Below are positions 1 through 6,332 of a stretch of DNA of 16,292 nucleotides, piece after piece. The stretch covers positions 1 through 16,292 of the forward strand of contig CANOBT010000126.1 of the NCBI GenBank assembly GCA_947564305.1, written 5' to 3'. The notes under the pieces were generated by a model. The model was not told the origin of the DNA. It ran no database searches and saw nothing but the letters and a program-made list of their open reading frames with translations. A program made the translations under genes and the position numbers. The stretch comes from an uncultured Lachnospiraceae bacterium. GTDB lineage: Bacteria; Bacillota_A; Clostridia; Lachnospirales; Lachnospiraceae. Positions within the stretch are counted from its first letter, which is position 1. Every line of letters begins with the position of its first letter.

Positions 1-2
1 AA

Positions 3-278
3 AGTGAGAATTTCAAGGATATCCCTGACTTCAATACACAGAGAATCATCCGTGTCCTCGGAGCAGCAGTAAGCGAATCCAGTGAGCAGGTATTGATGGC
101 GGTTGCAGTCGCTGTCTATAATTATGAACACGAGAAATATGCAGCCCAGGACATCCCCCAGCCTGTACAGCTATCAAAAGATTCCGTAAAGAGCCGGAGC
201 CTGTTTCTGCTGAAGCAACGGATACAGAAAATGAAGTCCGGGATAATCCTGAAGCTGAACCTCATAATTTCCCAATGA
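3..278 (+). pseudogene. Left-edge coding fragment of unknown identity
   Basis: An open frame runs in from the left edge and ends at 278. It reads through a helical, alanine/valine-rich stretch (residues VLMAVAVAVYNYEHEKYA near 88-140). From about 170 a second frame (+2) looks more protein-like, with an acidic, Glu/Pro-rich stretch, and it runs straight into the IS110 transposase frame that follows. This suggests a frameshift, or a chimeric join between an unknown gene and the insertion-sequence remnant. No SD-preceded start is visible and the true 5' end lies outside the window. I do not recognise the family. Confidence 0.35.
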
Positions 279-730
279 CTGCCATTCAGGCGCTCTCTGA
301 AATCGGAGGTGACATGTCTGTTTTCCCCACAGCTAAAAACCTCGTTTCATGGGCAGGATGTTGTCCCCGCAATGATCAAAGCAATCAAAAAATTAAATCC
401 ACTAGGATTTCCCGTGCTGGTTCCTATTTTAAACCAGTTTTGGTACAAGTTGCAAATGCTTTAATCAAATCCAAGAAACATCCGGAATTTACCACTCGCT
501 ATAAGCGTATCAAAGCACGCCGTGGTCACAAGAAAGCCGTCATTGCCCTCTGTCGTATGATCCTGACCGCTATCTGGCACATACTCACAGATTTAAAACC
601 ATATACACCGGAAGGCTTTCTTGAGCCGCGTCCTGTGAACAAATCAAAAGTACTGACAACTTCACAGGCACTTAGCCTGTTGAAACAACGAGGATATATC
701 ATCAAAGATGATGCTGTTCCAGTTACTTGA
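275..730 (+). pseudogene. IS110-family transposase, C-terminal half only
   Basis: The 151-residue product matches the C-terminal domain of IS110/IS116/IS902 transposases (the Transposase_20 domain). The diagnostic run AIQALSEIGGDMSVFPTAKN is followed by LVSWAGCCPRNDQS, then the basic KSTRISRAGSYFKPVLVQ segment and the RRGHKKAVIAL helix. The family normally has about 400 residues, with an N-terminal RuvC-like DEDD catalytic domain. That whole half is absent here, and the sequence before residue 2 is unrelated, so this is a truncated, inactive copy. The ATG at 275 is only the first Met in the remnant, not a natural start; no SD precedes it. Confidence 0.85.
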
Positions 731-954
731 TTAGGTGTTGTGTCTATATTTACTTTTTAGTCATCGAAAGATGGCTTGTTTGCTGTGTCCTTTATTCTTT
801 GGCTGTCCATTACTTATTTGTTTCAAACCTCTTATAACTGAAACCAGCAAAAACGAAAATTGGGGAATCCCAGTATTGGAAGAAAAATGGGAATTAGATT
901 TATAATTGTTGCCGGAATCCTATCCGGTATTTCGGCTTTTGAATAATCAGAAAA

Positions 955-1020
955 CCTCCGTACGAAACTCATACAGGTTCATGTATTCGTTCTTCAGGGT
1001 GCTGAAGGAACATCCTCCAA
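955..1020 (-). pseudogene. Possible relic of an IS3-family transposase (OrfB tail)
   Basis: Read on the minus strand, this short frame gives CSFSTLKNEYMNLYEFRTEVF with small overlap either side, then a stop. It resembles the SFFSTLKNE-Y region near the C-terminus of IS3/IS150-group OrfB integrases, which follows the catalytic glutamate. Only about 20 residues are readable and nothing else of the element is recognisable, so the call rests on one motif. Confidence 0.3.
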
Positions 1021-1209
1021 CGTTTTTCTTTATTGTATTTGAGAGAGGGCAAAGAGCCTGCTGAAATGCAATACCTATGTAGACTTTAAAAAACTGACAT
1101 AACCGGTTTTCGTGCAACCGAACACTGTGACTTTATTTTTAGCAGCGGAGTATTTCTTTTTTAAGGCAGAAATCAGGAAAGAAATTACAAAAATATGAAA
1201 AATACACAA

Positions 1210-1253
1210 ACAAAAGCGGTGGATCGCATATGCGGCATTTTTTGCTCCGCCGC
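1210..1253 (-). terminator. Probable Rho-independent terminator after the DUF2383-like gene
   Basis: On the minus strand GCGGCGGA pairs with TCCACCGC (plus strand 1246-1253 and 1216-1223) with a single C-A mismatch, followed directly by TTTTG. It sits about 30 bases past the stop at 1283. An internal CGCATATGCG palindrome lies in the loop. The loop is long (about 22 bases), which lowers confidence. Confidence 0.45.
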
Positions 1254-1282
1254 ATAGCGCTCCTGCCTCAAGTGCTTTATGC

Positions 1283-1717
1283 TTATAAAAACGAACGTAT
1301 ATCAACGGCAAGTCTTTCTTCCAGATTGATCAGGCGTTTCGCAATGTCTTTCGTTTTCTCTTCGGCCGCTTTGTATTGGTTCAGATATTTATGAAGGGAC
1401 TTTACCCCCATATTACAGCCGTCTGTCATTAAATCGGCAATGGTTTCATCCGATTCATCCATAACCAGTTTTACATTTGTCTTCATCCATGACATGCTTT
1501 TCGCCATTGGATTGGGTTCTTTTCCGTCATCATGATATTTTTCTAAAAGAATCTCAATTTCCTTTTTCAGCTTATCGTGTTCGTCTTTGCAGTCCGCAAG
1601 ACGCTTCCGAAACGCGTCGTCATGCACATAATCCAAAACATCATCAATGGATGCCACCCCCATTTTAATACCGGCATCGCATTCCCGCAGCAGCTTTATT
1701 GTATCCGATTCAATCAT
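1283..1717 (-). CDS. Ferritin-like helical protein, DUF2383-type (putative)
   Basis: This encodes a soluble, charged, all-helical protein of 144 residues with no signal peptide or membrane segment. The pattern GIKMGVASIDDVL, then KLKKEIEILLEKYHDDGKEP, then MSWMKTNVKLVMDESDETIA and GVKSLHKYLNQY resembles the DUF2383/ferritin-like four-helix proteins common in Clostridia, whose role is unknown. The spaced Glu/His residues are compatible with a metal site but I cannot verify the ligands. The ATG at 1717 is preceded by AAGGAG at a normal distance (GAAGGAGTTGAAAATAATCA). It is divergent from the secreted-protein gene at 1949 across a 231-base gap in which I see no certain promoter. Confidence 0.65.
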   Translation of the reverse strand: MIESDTIKLLRECDAGIKMGVASIDDVLDYVHDDAFRKRLADCKDEHDKLKKEIEILLEKYHDDGKEPNPMAKSMSWMKTNVKLVMDESDETIADLMTDGCNMGVKSLHKYLNQYKAAEEKTKDIAKRLINLEERLAVDIRSFL

Positions 1718-1948
1718 TGATTATTTTCAACTCCTTCTATAATATGATTTAAGAAAATTATCCCCGTTTTTGAATACGTTATACTGCCATGCGGCGTTTT
1801 AACCCGCGATAAATAGCATTAAAAAAACTGTACAAAAGGCAAAAATTACTATATCATAGTGCTTAACGGTAAAAGAATCGAAATATTTTGATATACGCTG
1901 TAAAACAACGCATCGTTTTTCATCAACAAGCAGAAAGGAGAATACATA

Positions 1949-3535
1949 ATGATGCAAAAAAAAGAAAGAAAAACAAGAGTAATGCGATTGCTGTCGCTGC
2001 TTTTGGCAATCATCATATGTACTGCCGCCCAAAACGTGCCTTCCTATGCAGTTACAAACAATACCTCTGCGGCGCAGCAAAAAACCGCTCTTCCCGCAAA
2101 CCCGGTACATCACTGTACCTACAACGGCAATGCGGAAAATACCGCGAATTGGCAAAACGACACGACCACATGGAGTTATATTTATTTCGGAAGCTATCCG
2201 CAGATGGAGGTAACAGATTCCGCTACAATCGCAGCCATCGAAAAGGCCATCGCCGCCAAACGCGGCAAACAAAAATCGTGTACGGATGTCTGGGTAAACG
2301 ACACGAAGTACCGCAGGATTTGGAATGTAGGGGTTTTCGCCGGTTACGAAGAAGACGTTTACCGCTACTTTAAATGGCAGCCCATCAAGTGGAAGGTTCT
2401 TGACAACAACGATAACGGCACCTTGTTTGTCACGGCAGACCGCGCGATCGACTGTGCACAGTATTTTGATACTGCTGAAATTTCAACTTATTCATGGGAG
2501 CACAGCAGTATTCGCCGCTGGCTGAATAACAGCTTTTATCAAGACGCCTTTTCCAAAGAAGAACAGAACGCCATTTCTGCCTGGAAGGTGACAAATAATG
2601 ACAAACATCCCTATTACGGCACAACCAGCGGCAAAGACACGACAGATAAGGTTTACCTGCTCTCAATAAAAGAAGCGACCAATGCGCGTTATGGCTTTTG
2701 CGGCAGCGACCCGTATTCGCCGAGCCGCCAAATACGCCCGAGTGCCTATGCAAACGCAAACGGCTTATTCAAAGGCACAGGCTCGATGTTCGAGCTTGAA
2801 GGAAGTCTTGGCTGCAGCTCATGGTGGCTGCGATCCCTCGGACTATTGATCGATGATGATGACTCGCCTTCTGCGGCAATGAGTGACATGGCCGGAATGA
2901 TTAGCGACAGTTATACATTTGACAGCTACGGCGTTGTACCGGCGCTTCACATTCAGGCGTCATCCGCTCTCTGGACGCCTGCTGAAGCGGGCAATGAAAA
3001 AACGGAGGTTGCCGCGATTGATTTTGACATTCCGTCAAACGAGCTGGCGGCAGGCAAATCCGTTAAGCTGAAAGTCAATATCGAACCGCAAACCGCAGCG
3101 AATAAGAATGTCAAATGGGTGGTAAGTAACAACAAATATGCCACAATTGATAAAAATAACCGATTAAAGCTGAAAAAGGCGGGCGCCGGCAAATATGTCA
3201 GCATCAAGGCAATCGCCGCAGACGGAAGCGGAACCACCTCCGGCTACTGTGAGATCTACATCATGAAACACGCGGTAAAGCGTATCAAGCTATCAGTGCC
3301 GTCGAAATCCGTAAAAGCAGGCCGTTCCGTCAAAATTAAAGCTGCCGTCAAGACAACCGGTAAGAAGGCAAACAAGGTTTTAAAATGGACAAGCTCCAAC
3401 AAGAAATATGCCACGGTAGACGACTTCGGCAAAGTAAAAACAAAAAAAGCCGGAAAAAATAAAAGGGTAACGATTACGGCAAGAGCTACGGACGGAACAA
3501 ACAAAAAGGCAACAATAAAACTCAAAATTAAATAA
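1949..3535 (+). CDS. Secreted DUF6273 protein with two C-terminal Ig-like (Big_2-type) domains
   Basis: The product has 528 residues. Residues 1-34 form a Sec signal peptide: basic n-region KKERKTR, hydrophobic LLSLLLAIIICTAA, and likely cleavage after SYA at 34. Residues ~75-335 match the DUF6273 pattern of Clostridia surface proteins: YIYFGSYPQ (78-85), WQPIKWKVLD (143-152), WEHSSIRRWLN (183-193), the SWWLRS motif (291-296) and a closing GVVPALHI. Two beta-sandwich repeats of bacterial Ig-like type follow (~353-438 and ~443-528); both contain W..S.N.KYAT and a Lys-rich KAG.(G)K segment. There is no LPXTG, membrane anchor or choline-binding repeat, so it is probably released or held by charge: the Ig region is very lysine-rich. 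The start is set by AAAGGAG eight bases before the ATG. It is a single-gene unit closed by a strong terminator. The ligand is unknown. Confidence 0.85.
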   Translation: MMQKKERKTRVMRLLSLLLAIIICTAAQNVPSYAVTNNTSAAQQKTALPANPVHHCTYNGNAENTANWQNDTTTWSYIYFGSYPQMEVTDSATIAAIEKAIAAKRGKQKSCTDVWVNDTKYRRIWNVGVFAGYEEDVYRYFKWQPIKWKVLDNNDNGTLFVTADRAIDCAQYFDTAEISTYSWEHSSIRRWLNNSFYQDAFSKEEQNAISAWKVTNNDKHPYYGTTSGKDTTDKVYLLSIKEATNARYGFCGSDPYSPSRQIRPSAYANANGLFKGTGSMFELEGSLGCSSWWLRSLGLLIDDDDSPSAAMSDMAGMISDSYTFDSYGVVPALHIQASSALWTPAEAGNEKTEVAAIDFDIPSNELAAGKSVKLKVNIEPQTAANKNVKWVVSNNKYATIDKNNRLKLKKAGAGKYVSIKAIAADGSGTTSGYCEIYIMKHAVKRIKLSVPSKSVKAGRSVKIKAAVKTTGKKANKVLKWTSSNKKYATVDDFGKVKTKKAGKNKRVTITARATDGTNKKATIKLKIK

Positions 3536-3926
3536 TACTAATCAACAGCCAAGGGCATACCGATCCCTTGGCTGTTTCTATTATATCTTGCACAATGTAA
3601 CAATTCACATTGCCGCCTACGATTCTATGTATTTTAACCATAATAAATATTTTCAACCTCACCCAAAGACAAATATTCTTAAGCCCCTTCTTTTTCAATT
3701 TTCCTAACGAATATCGAAGCAATTCACTTCCTTGCCCACATCCCCATATCTCCGGCAACAAATAAATTGCTACAACTTCTCCCCATTCCTTTTCATCTCG
3801 ATTTCTCGCTCCTGAAAAATGGCATATACCCAATACCCTCTCTTGTCCCAGCACAATCGCTTTGAAATGCTTCTCGTATTTCATACATCTTACTATCTCC
3901 CAAGCGCCATCAACTCTATACTTCAA
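3528..3926 (-). pseudogene. Decayed GNAT N-acetyltransferase
   Basis: The core GNAT motif is intact: the beta-4 strand VVAIYLLPEIW runs into the acetyl-CoA pyrophosphate loop W-G-C-G-Q-G (61-66), then SELLRYSLGKLKKKGLKNICLWV. Both ends are damaged. Normal family members have another ~50 N-terminal residues before the segment seen here, and the frame opens only at a TTG that overlaps the upstream gene's stop by 11 bases. After LWV (87-89) the expected N..A..FYEK.GF block is missing. A short KIHRIVGG-like stretch resembling a GNAT C-terminus resumes, then the frame runs through the terminator of the converging gene. I read this as an N-terminally truncated copy with an internal deletion or frameshift. 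Confidence 0.7.
3544..3582 (+). terminator. Strong Rho-independent terminator
   Basis: A perfect 12-bp stem, AACAGCCAAGGG (3544-3555) with CCCTTGGCTGTT (3565-3576), has a nine-base loop and is followed by a T-rich tail. It lies nine bases after the stop of the DUF6273 gene. The converging pseudogene on the other strand reads through this hairpin before its stop at 3528. Confidence 0.9.
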
Positions 3927-4332
3927 AAATCTCAGTCTTCAAATCACAATAATATCTGCCGCTTCCGGCAGTGAATTTCAGGACACAATAATCGGGATCT
4001 GTAACTCCCTCTTTATAAAAAATGGTGTCTCCTTTTCTCCAAATCATATCCTTTGTTTCCTGGTCTGTTAGCACTTCCATTTTACCGATCAGCATAACAC
4101 CGGTATACTTTATGAATCCCTTACGGTAAAAATAAATACTGGCATTGGCATTGTTTTGAAATTGCTTTACTCTAAGGGATGACGTATTGGTAGAAAAATA
4201 AAATTCTTTTAATCCATTTATTTTTCTTGGTTTCAGCATAGCTTTTACATTTGGACAACCATTTTCATCAACAGAACATATAAAACTTACCTTCTGCTTT
4301 TTAATAAACTTTTCTATCCTACTTAAGTCCAT
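3916..4332 (-). CDS. Pyridoxamine 5'-phosphate oxidase-family flavin-binding protein
   Basis: The product (138 residues from the preferred start) has the split-barrel PNPOx fold signature: an N-terminal helix (RIEKFIKKQK), strands VSFICSVDENGCPNVKAML, the FYFSTNTSSLRVKQFQNN stretch, ASIYFYRKGF, and a C-terminal strand set ending near RYYCDLK. Such proteins bind FMN or related cofactors, and many reduce or bind small molecules; general stress protein 26 is a related group. I choose the ATG at 4332 because GAGG lies eight bases upstream. The frame also opens at a GTG at 4386, which would add 18 residues but has no SD. The stop is followed at once by the truncated GNAT frame. Confidence 0.8.
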   Translation of the reverse strand: MDLSRIEKFIKKQKVSFICSVDENGCPNVKAMLKPRKINGLKEFYFSTNTSSLRVKQFQNNANASIYFYRKGFIKYTGVMLIGKMEVLTDQETKDMIWRKGDTIFYKEGVTDPDYCVLKFTAGSGRYYCDLKTEIFEV

Positions 4333-4429
4333 ATCATGTACCTCAAAGCTCTTACGTTTTTCGTATAAATTATTCTTCTCGCTCACTCATATACAGTTTC
4401 TTCATATCCGTGGCTTCTCCAATTTCTTA

Positions 4430-4550
4430 TTTATTGCTCTTGGCAACAAGAACATTGTACCATGTCACTACCCGTCAGGGTGATGACCTACGCGCACATC
4501 AGTGCGCTTCCTTATTATACCATGTCACCACCCGTTAGGGCGATGAAAGC
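4430..4550 (-). repeat. Multi-hairpin intergenic element with a 60-bp-period repeat
   Basis: Two 29-base copies (4458-4486 and 4518-4546, starting TACCATGTCAC) differ at three positions and are exactly 60 bases apart. Read on the minus strand, four hairpins follow each other. TCATCGCCC/GGGTGGTGA has loop TAAC and is complete if two G-U pairs are allowed. GCGCAC/GTGCGC is perfect. GTCATCACCC/GGGTAGTGAC has one mismatch. TGTTCTTG/CAAGAGCA has one G-U pair. The wobble pairs exist only in minus-strand RNA, the direction of the flanking genes. No T-run follows, so it is not a simple terminator. It could be a small mobile repeat, an mRNA-processing or stability element, or a small RNA. Confidence 0.6.
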
Positions 4551-4634
4551 AATACCGCATGTACTATATTGAGAGAATTCGGATATGAGACATTTGATTT
4601 GGGAACATACAATACAATAACTTTAGAAAAATAA
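4551..4634 (+). other. Possible 3' coding relic of an unknown gene
   Basis: A plus-strand frame with protein-like composition (ILREFGYETFDLGTYNTITL, then EK and a stop) starts just after the hairpin element and ends ten bases before the converging GNAT stop. It has no start codon of its own. It looks like the C-terminus of a lost gene, but I cannot name the family, and chance cannot be excluded at this length. Confidence 0.25.
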
Positions 4635-4644
4635 TCCCCTGGAA

Positions 4645-5097
4645 TCACCTGTGAATATACATTCTTGACATCTCCGGTTCACCATCTCCCTGTACCATGC
4701 ACAAAAACTCCCAACCATATCTTTCATAAAATGTTGTATGGTCCGTTATTAAATATATTGGTGTTATTCCCCTATTCTTCATATCTGCCACTGCCATATT
4801 TAATAAATTCCCGGCAATTCCTTTACAGCGGTATTCTTCTTCTGTATAAACCGCACATACATTTGGCGCAAGATCTTTTCTGTTATGAAAATCATTCTCA
4901 ATTACTCCCAGTCCAGCAACTATCTTTTCACCATCAAGACATAAATACCAACCATACTCTGTCTCTTTATTCAAATATGCATTCATGAATTCCATATATG
5001 CCTCTTTCGGTATTCCCCATTTACTATGAAGCCATTCTGCTGCTAAATCTTTTATCATTGGTTTTTCCATTAGTGTAATATATCTATATTCTTTCAT
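4645..5097 (-). CDS. GNAT-family N-acetyltransferase
   Basis: The 150-residue protein fits a complete single-domain GNAT enzyme, which transfers an acetyl group from acetyl-CoA to an amine. Strand beta-4 (NVCAVYTEEEYR, 79-90) leads into the acetyl-CoA loop R-C-K-G-I-A-G (90-96) and helix NLLNMAVADMKNRG; the later FYERYGWEF block (123-131) is the usual C-terminal motif. The substrate is not readable from sequence. GGAGG five bases before the ATG at 5097 makes this start preferable to the adjacent ATG at 5100 or to the in-frame ATG at 5157, which overlaps the previous gene. It lies 37 bases downstream of the CD3324-type HTH gene and probably shares its transcript. Confidence 0.85.
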   Translation of the reverse strand: MKEYRYITLMEKPMIKDLAAEWLHSKWGIPKEAYMEFMNAYLNKETEYGWYLCLDGEKIVAGLGVIENDFHNRKDLAPNVCAVYTEEEYRCKGIAGNLLNMAVADMKNRGITPIYLITDHTTFYERYGWEFLCMVQGDGEPEMSRMYIHR

Positions 5098-5134
5098 CAT
5101 ATCCTCCAAATGTCCACTTAATTCCCATTGGCAT

Positions 5135-5413
5135 TCACTCGGAATCGACCATCTCATTCGATGTTCTTATGATTCTTTGTATACTCTTTTCTGATAAGAA
5201 ATACATTGTGGCAAGTATTTTTACTGGAATCCCATTTTTATACTTTGTACATATTTCATGGTTCCGTATTTTATAATACTGCTTTGTTTTAGTCCGACTT
5301 CCCCAGACTTTTTTCTCTTTGCACGGAATATATATGCTTTGTCCACTTACATATTGCTGAATAATTTCTATAAGTTCTTTTGGCAGAACATCTTCTGCAC
5401 TAACATAGCTCAT
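5135..5413 (-). CDS. CD3324-family small helix-turn-helix protein
   Basis: The 92-residue product matches the CD3324 family: N-terminal MSYVSAEDVLPKELIEIIQQ, the YVSGQSIYIP strand, K.WG..T.TKQYYKIRN, and the closing KILATMYFLSEKSIQRII, which has the shape of a recognition-helix HTH of the Mor/sigma-like kind. The family is widespread in Clostridia, often beside acetyltransferases or resistance-like genes, and its regulatory target is not established. GGAGG lies five bases before the ATG at 5413. It begins a two-gene unit with the GNAT at 4645. No clear promoter is visible in the 50 bases upstream. Confidence 0.8.
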   Translation of the reverse strand: MSYVSAEDVLPKELIEIIQQYVSGQSIYIPCKEKKVWGSRTKTKQYYKIRNHEICTKYKNGIPVKILATMYFLSEKSIQRIIRTSNEMVDSE

Positions 5414-5464
5414 TATAATCCTCCTGTTATTTTGTGGGGATTCATCCGAGCTTAACGATTCATC

Positions 5465-5578
5465 TTATTTTAAGCCCAGACTACTGAGCAGTAACATATC
5501 TTCTACGCATAAAACATTCTCTCCTTCCAACATTTCCATCTCAATCATACATATTTCAAAGAATGATTGCAACCTCAT
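5465..5578 (-). other. Short ORF or gene relic, 37 residues
   Basis: The frame starts at ATG 5578 and encodes an acidic, Met/Leu-rich peptide (FFEICMIEMEMLEGENVLCV in its middle) ending SSLGLK. A stop lies two codons upstream of the ATG and no convincing SD is visible. It may be a real small protein or the tail of a lost gene; I do not recognise it. Confidence 0.2.
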
Positions 5579-5698
5579 TCTTGGTTATAAATAAGTTTGT
5601 TCCGCACGAAATTCTGAATTCTTATTCTGAATATACCACGCTCCCAATTATCCACAACAAGTAAGAAACAACGGCAACGAATGCCATACCCTTACACT

Positions 5699-5830
5699 TT
5701 ATTGCTCCAACTGCGCCCTCACTTCCTCCCGGCAATCCGGCTCTACCTTCTTATATTCCCCGGTCAGATTGCGGATTGTATTATTATTTGTCTTGATCTG
5801 CTCCGACAGGCATATCCAGTCTATCAAATT
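5699..5830 (-). pseudogene. C-terminal relic with a coiled-coil-like tail
   Basis: The minus-strand frame gives LSEQIKTNNNTIRNLTGEYK followed by KVEPDCREEVRAQLEQ and a stop. The heptad-like charge pattern and lack of an SD-preceded start suggest the end of a mobile-element protein (recombinase or mobilisation type). The family cannot be fixed from about 40 residues. Confidence 0.3.
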
Positions 5831-5938
5831 TTACATTTCCTTTTTATCTTCAATTTTATCGCATTTTGCCCCAAATCGTCATAAACATACAATAAACATC
5901 CACTACTGGAATCTATCTATGTATTTGGGGTAGAAAAT

Positions 5939-6088
5939 ATGAATCCCCCATCCTTCCTCTCAACAAACTTAGATGTAAATTTCCATTTGAAAACCCAGAC
6001 AGAAAACACCTTAGAATGGGTCGGACGGATCAATAACATACAAGCGTGTGCGATGGAGATTGTGAACGAGGCAATCATTTACGCATAG
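5939..6088 (+). pseudogene. tnpV: TnpV 3' remnant (transposon-encoded protein)
   Basis: The last ~26 residues, ENTLEWVGRINNIQACAMEI followed by VNEAIIYA, match the conserved C-terminus of TnpV proteins, which end with a WVG-x-x-NNI-(x)n-EIV-(x)n-IY(A/S) pattern. TnpV is a small accessory protein of Tn4451-like and other clostridial transposons, normally about 110-125 residues. Here everything before about residue 20 of the frame is unrelated, so the 5' part has been lost. A strong terminator begins eight bases after the stop, as expected for a native gene 3' end. The ATG at 5939 is an incidental start. Confidence 0.65.
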
Positions 6089-6095
6089 CCGACTG

Positions 6096-6131
6096 GCGGC
6101 AGAGATTAAAAACTCTGCCGCTGTTCTTTTT
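6096..6131 (+). terminator. Strong Rho-independent terminator of tnpV
   Basis: GCGGCAGAG (6096-6104) pairs perfectly with CTCTGCCGC (6113-6121) around an A-rich loop, and TGTTCTTTTT follows. It insulates the MerR-ABC unit from transcription arriving from the left. Confidence 0.9.
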
Positions 6132-6164
6132 CGGTGAATTTGATTAAAGTTCATATTTATACCT

Positions 6165-6193
6165 TTGATACAGTTCATCCAAACGGCTATAAT
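6165..6193 (+). promoter_or_regulatory. Sigma-A-type promoter for the MerR-ABC operon
   Basis: The -35 TTGATA (6165-6170) and consensus -10 TATAAT (6188-6193) are separated by 17 bases. Initiation near 6200 would give a leader of about 130 bases. The 17-bp spacer differs from the 19-20 bp of classic MerR-activated promoters, so the promoter should be active without DNA-untwisting activation; repression or leader control is more likely. Confidence 0.75.
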
Positions 6194-6218
6194 ATATACA
6201 GCACATTTAGAAATCAGA

Positions 6219-6311
6219 ATGGAGCAGATGAAATTGAATAAAATTTTGAAATTTACAAAAATCCCCCTGCGTAACGTATTGCTTGTGACGCTGCGTAATG
6301 AAGTAAGATGA
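6219..6311 (+). CDS. Possible 30-residue cationic leader peptide
   Basis: Inside the operon leader, an ATG at 6219 opens a 30-codon frame ending at TGA 6311, just before the merR SD. The product is basic and amphipathic, with LNKILKFTKIPLRNVLLVTL in its middle. A second in-frame ATG at 6228 has GGAG three bases upstream, which is short. Codons for PLRN and TLRN fall on an imperfect 10-base direct repeat. It may be a regulatory leader ORF, whose translation could affect the downstream SD, or a small transported or signal peptide. It has no known family that I recognise and may be fortuitous. Confidence 0.4.
   Translation: MEQMKLNKILKFTKIPLRNVLLVTLRNEVR
6267..6300 (+). promoter_or_regulatory. 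Direct repeats in the merR leader, candidate operator
   Basis: CTGCGTAACG (6267-6276) and CTGCGTAATG (6291-6300) are 24 bases apart. GCGTAAC and GTGACGC (6269-6275, 6285-6291) also form an imperfect inverted repeat. They sit between promoter and merR start, where a regulator site or RNA structure would act. No binding evidence is available. Confidence 0.3.
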
Positions 6312-6332
6312 GGGCGAAAGGAGGTGAAAGCT

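Larger units (their letters stand above)
731..1282. other. Gene-poor stretch with transposon debris
   Basis: No convincing intact gene lies here. The first ~100 bases probably belong to the 3' flank of the IS110 remnant. A weak inverted repeat (CCGGA-ATCCTA-TCCGG, about 915-930) and a bulged hairpin at 989-1011 (GTTCTTCAG / CTGAAGGAAC, loop GGTG) are visible. The hairpin falls inside the possible IS3-like coding relic and is not followed by a T-run. A terminator for the next minus-strand gene is listed separately. Confidence 0.5.
5414..5938. other. Gene-poor stretch holding minus-strand coding relics
   Basis: No intact gene is supported. Two short minus-strand frames read like protein tails (listed separately at 5465-5578 and 5699-5830). 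A third frame, roughly 5835-5905, gives YVYDDLGQNAIKLKIKRK before a stop, which is again tail-like. Together they suggest a row of 3' ends left by repeated insertion and deletion. Confidence 0.4.

Noticed and set aside
989..1011. Hairpin as a terminator
   Set aside because: The stem has a bulge and no T-run follows on either strand within a few bases.
1075..1311. Minus-strand 78-residue ORF before the DUF2383-like gene
   Set aside because: It overlaps the end of that gene out of frame, crosses its terminator hairpin, has no SD and has no recognisable domain.
1799..2373. Long ORFs on both strands over the start of the DUF6273 gene
   Set aside because: They are out-of-frame shadows rich in His, Arg and Cys without SDs; the signal-peptide frame is clearly the real one.
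4458..4546. Two 29-base repeats at a 60-base period as a minimal CRISPR array
   Set aside because: Only two copies occur, they differ at three positions, the 'spacer' is itself a perfect hairpin, and no cas genes are present. A structured intergenic repeat fits better.
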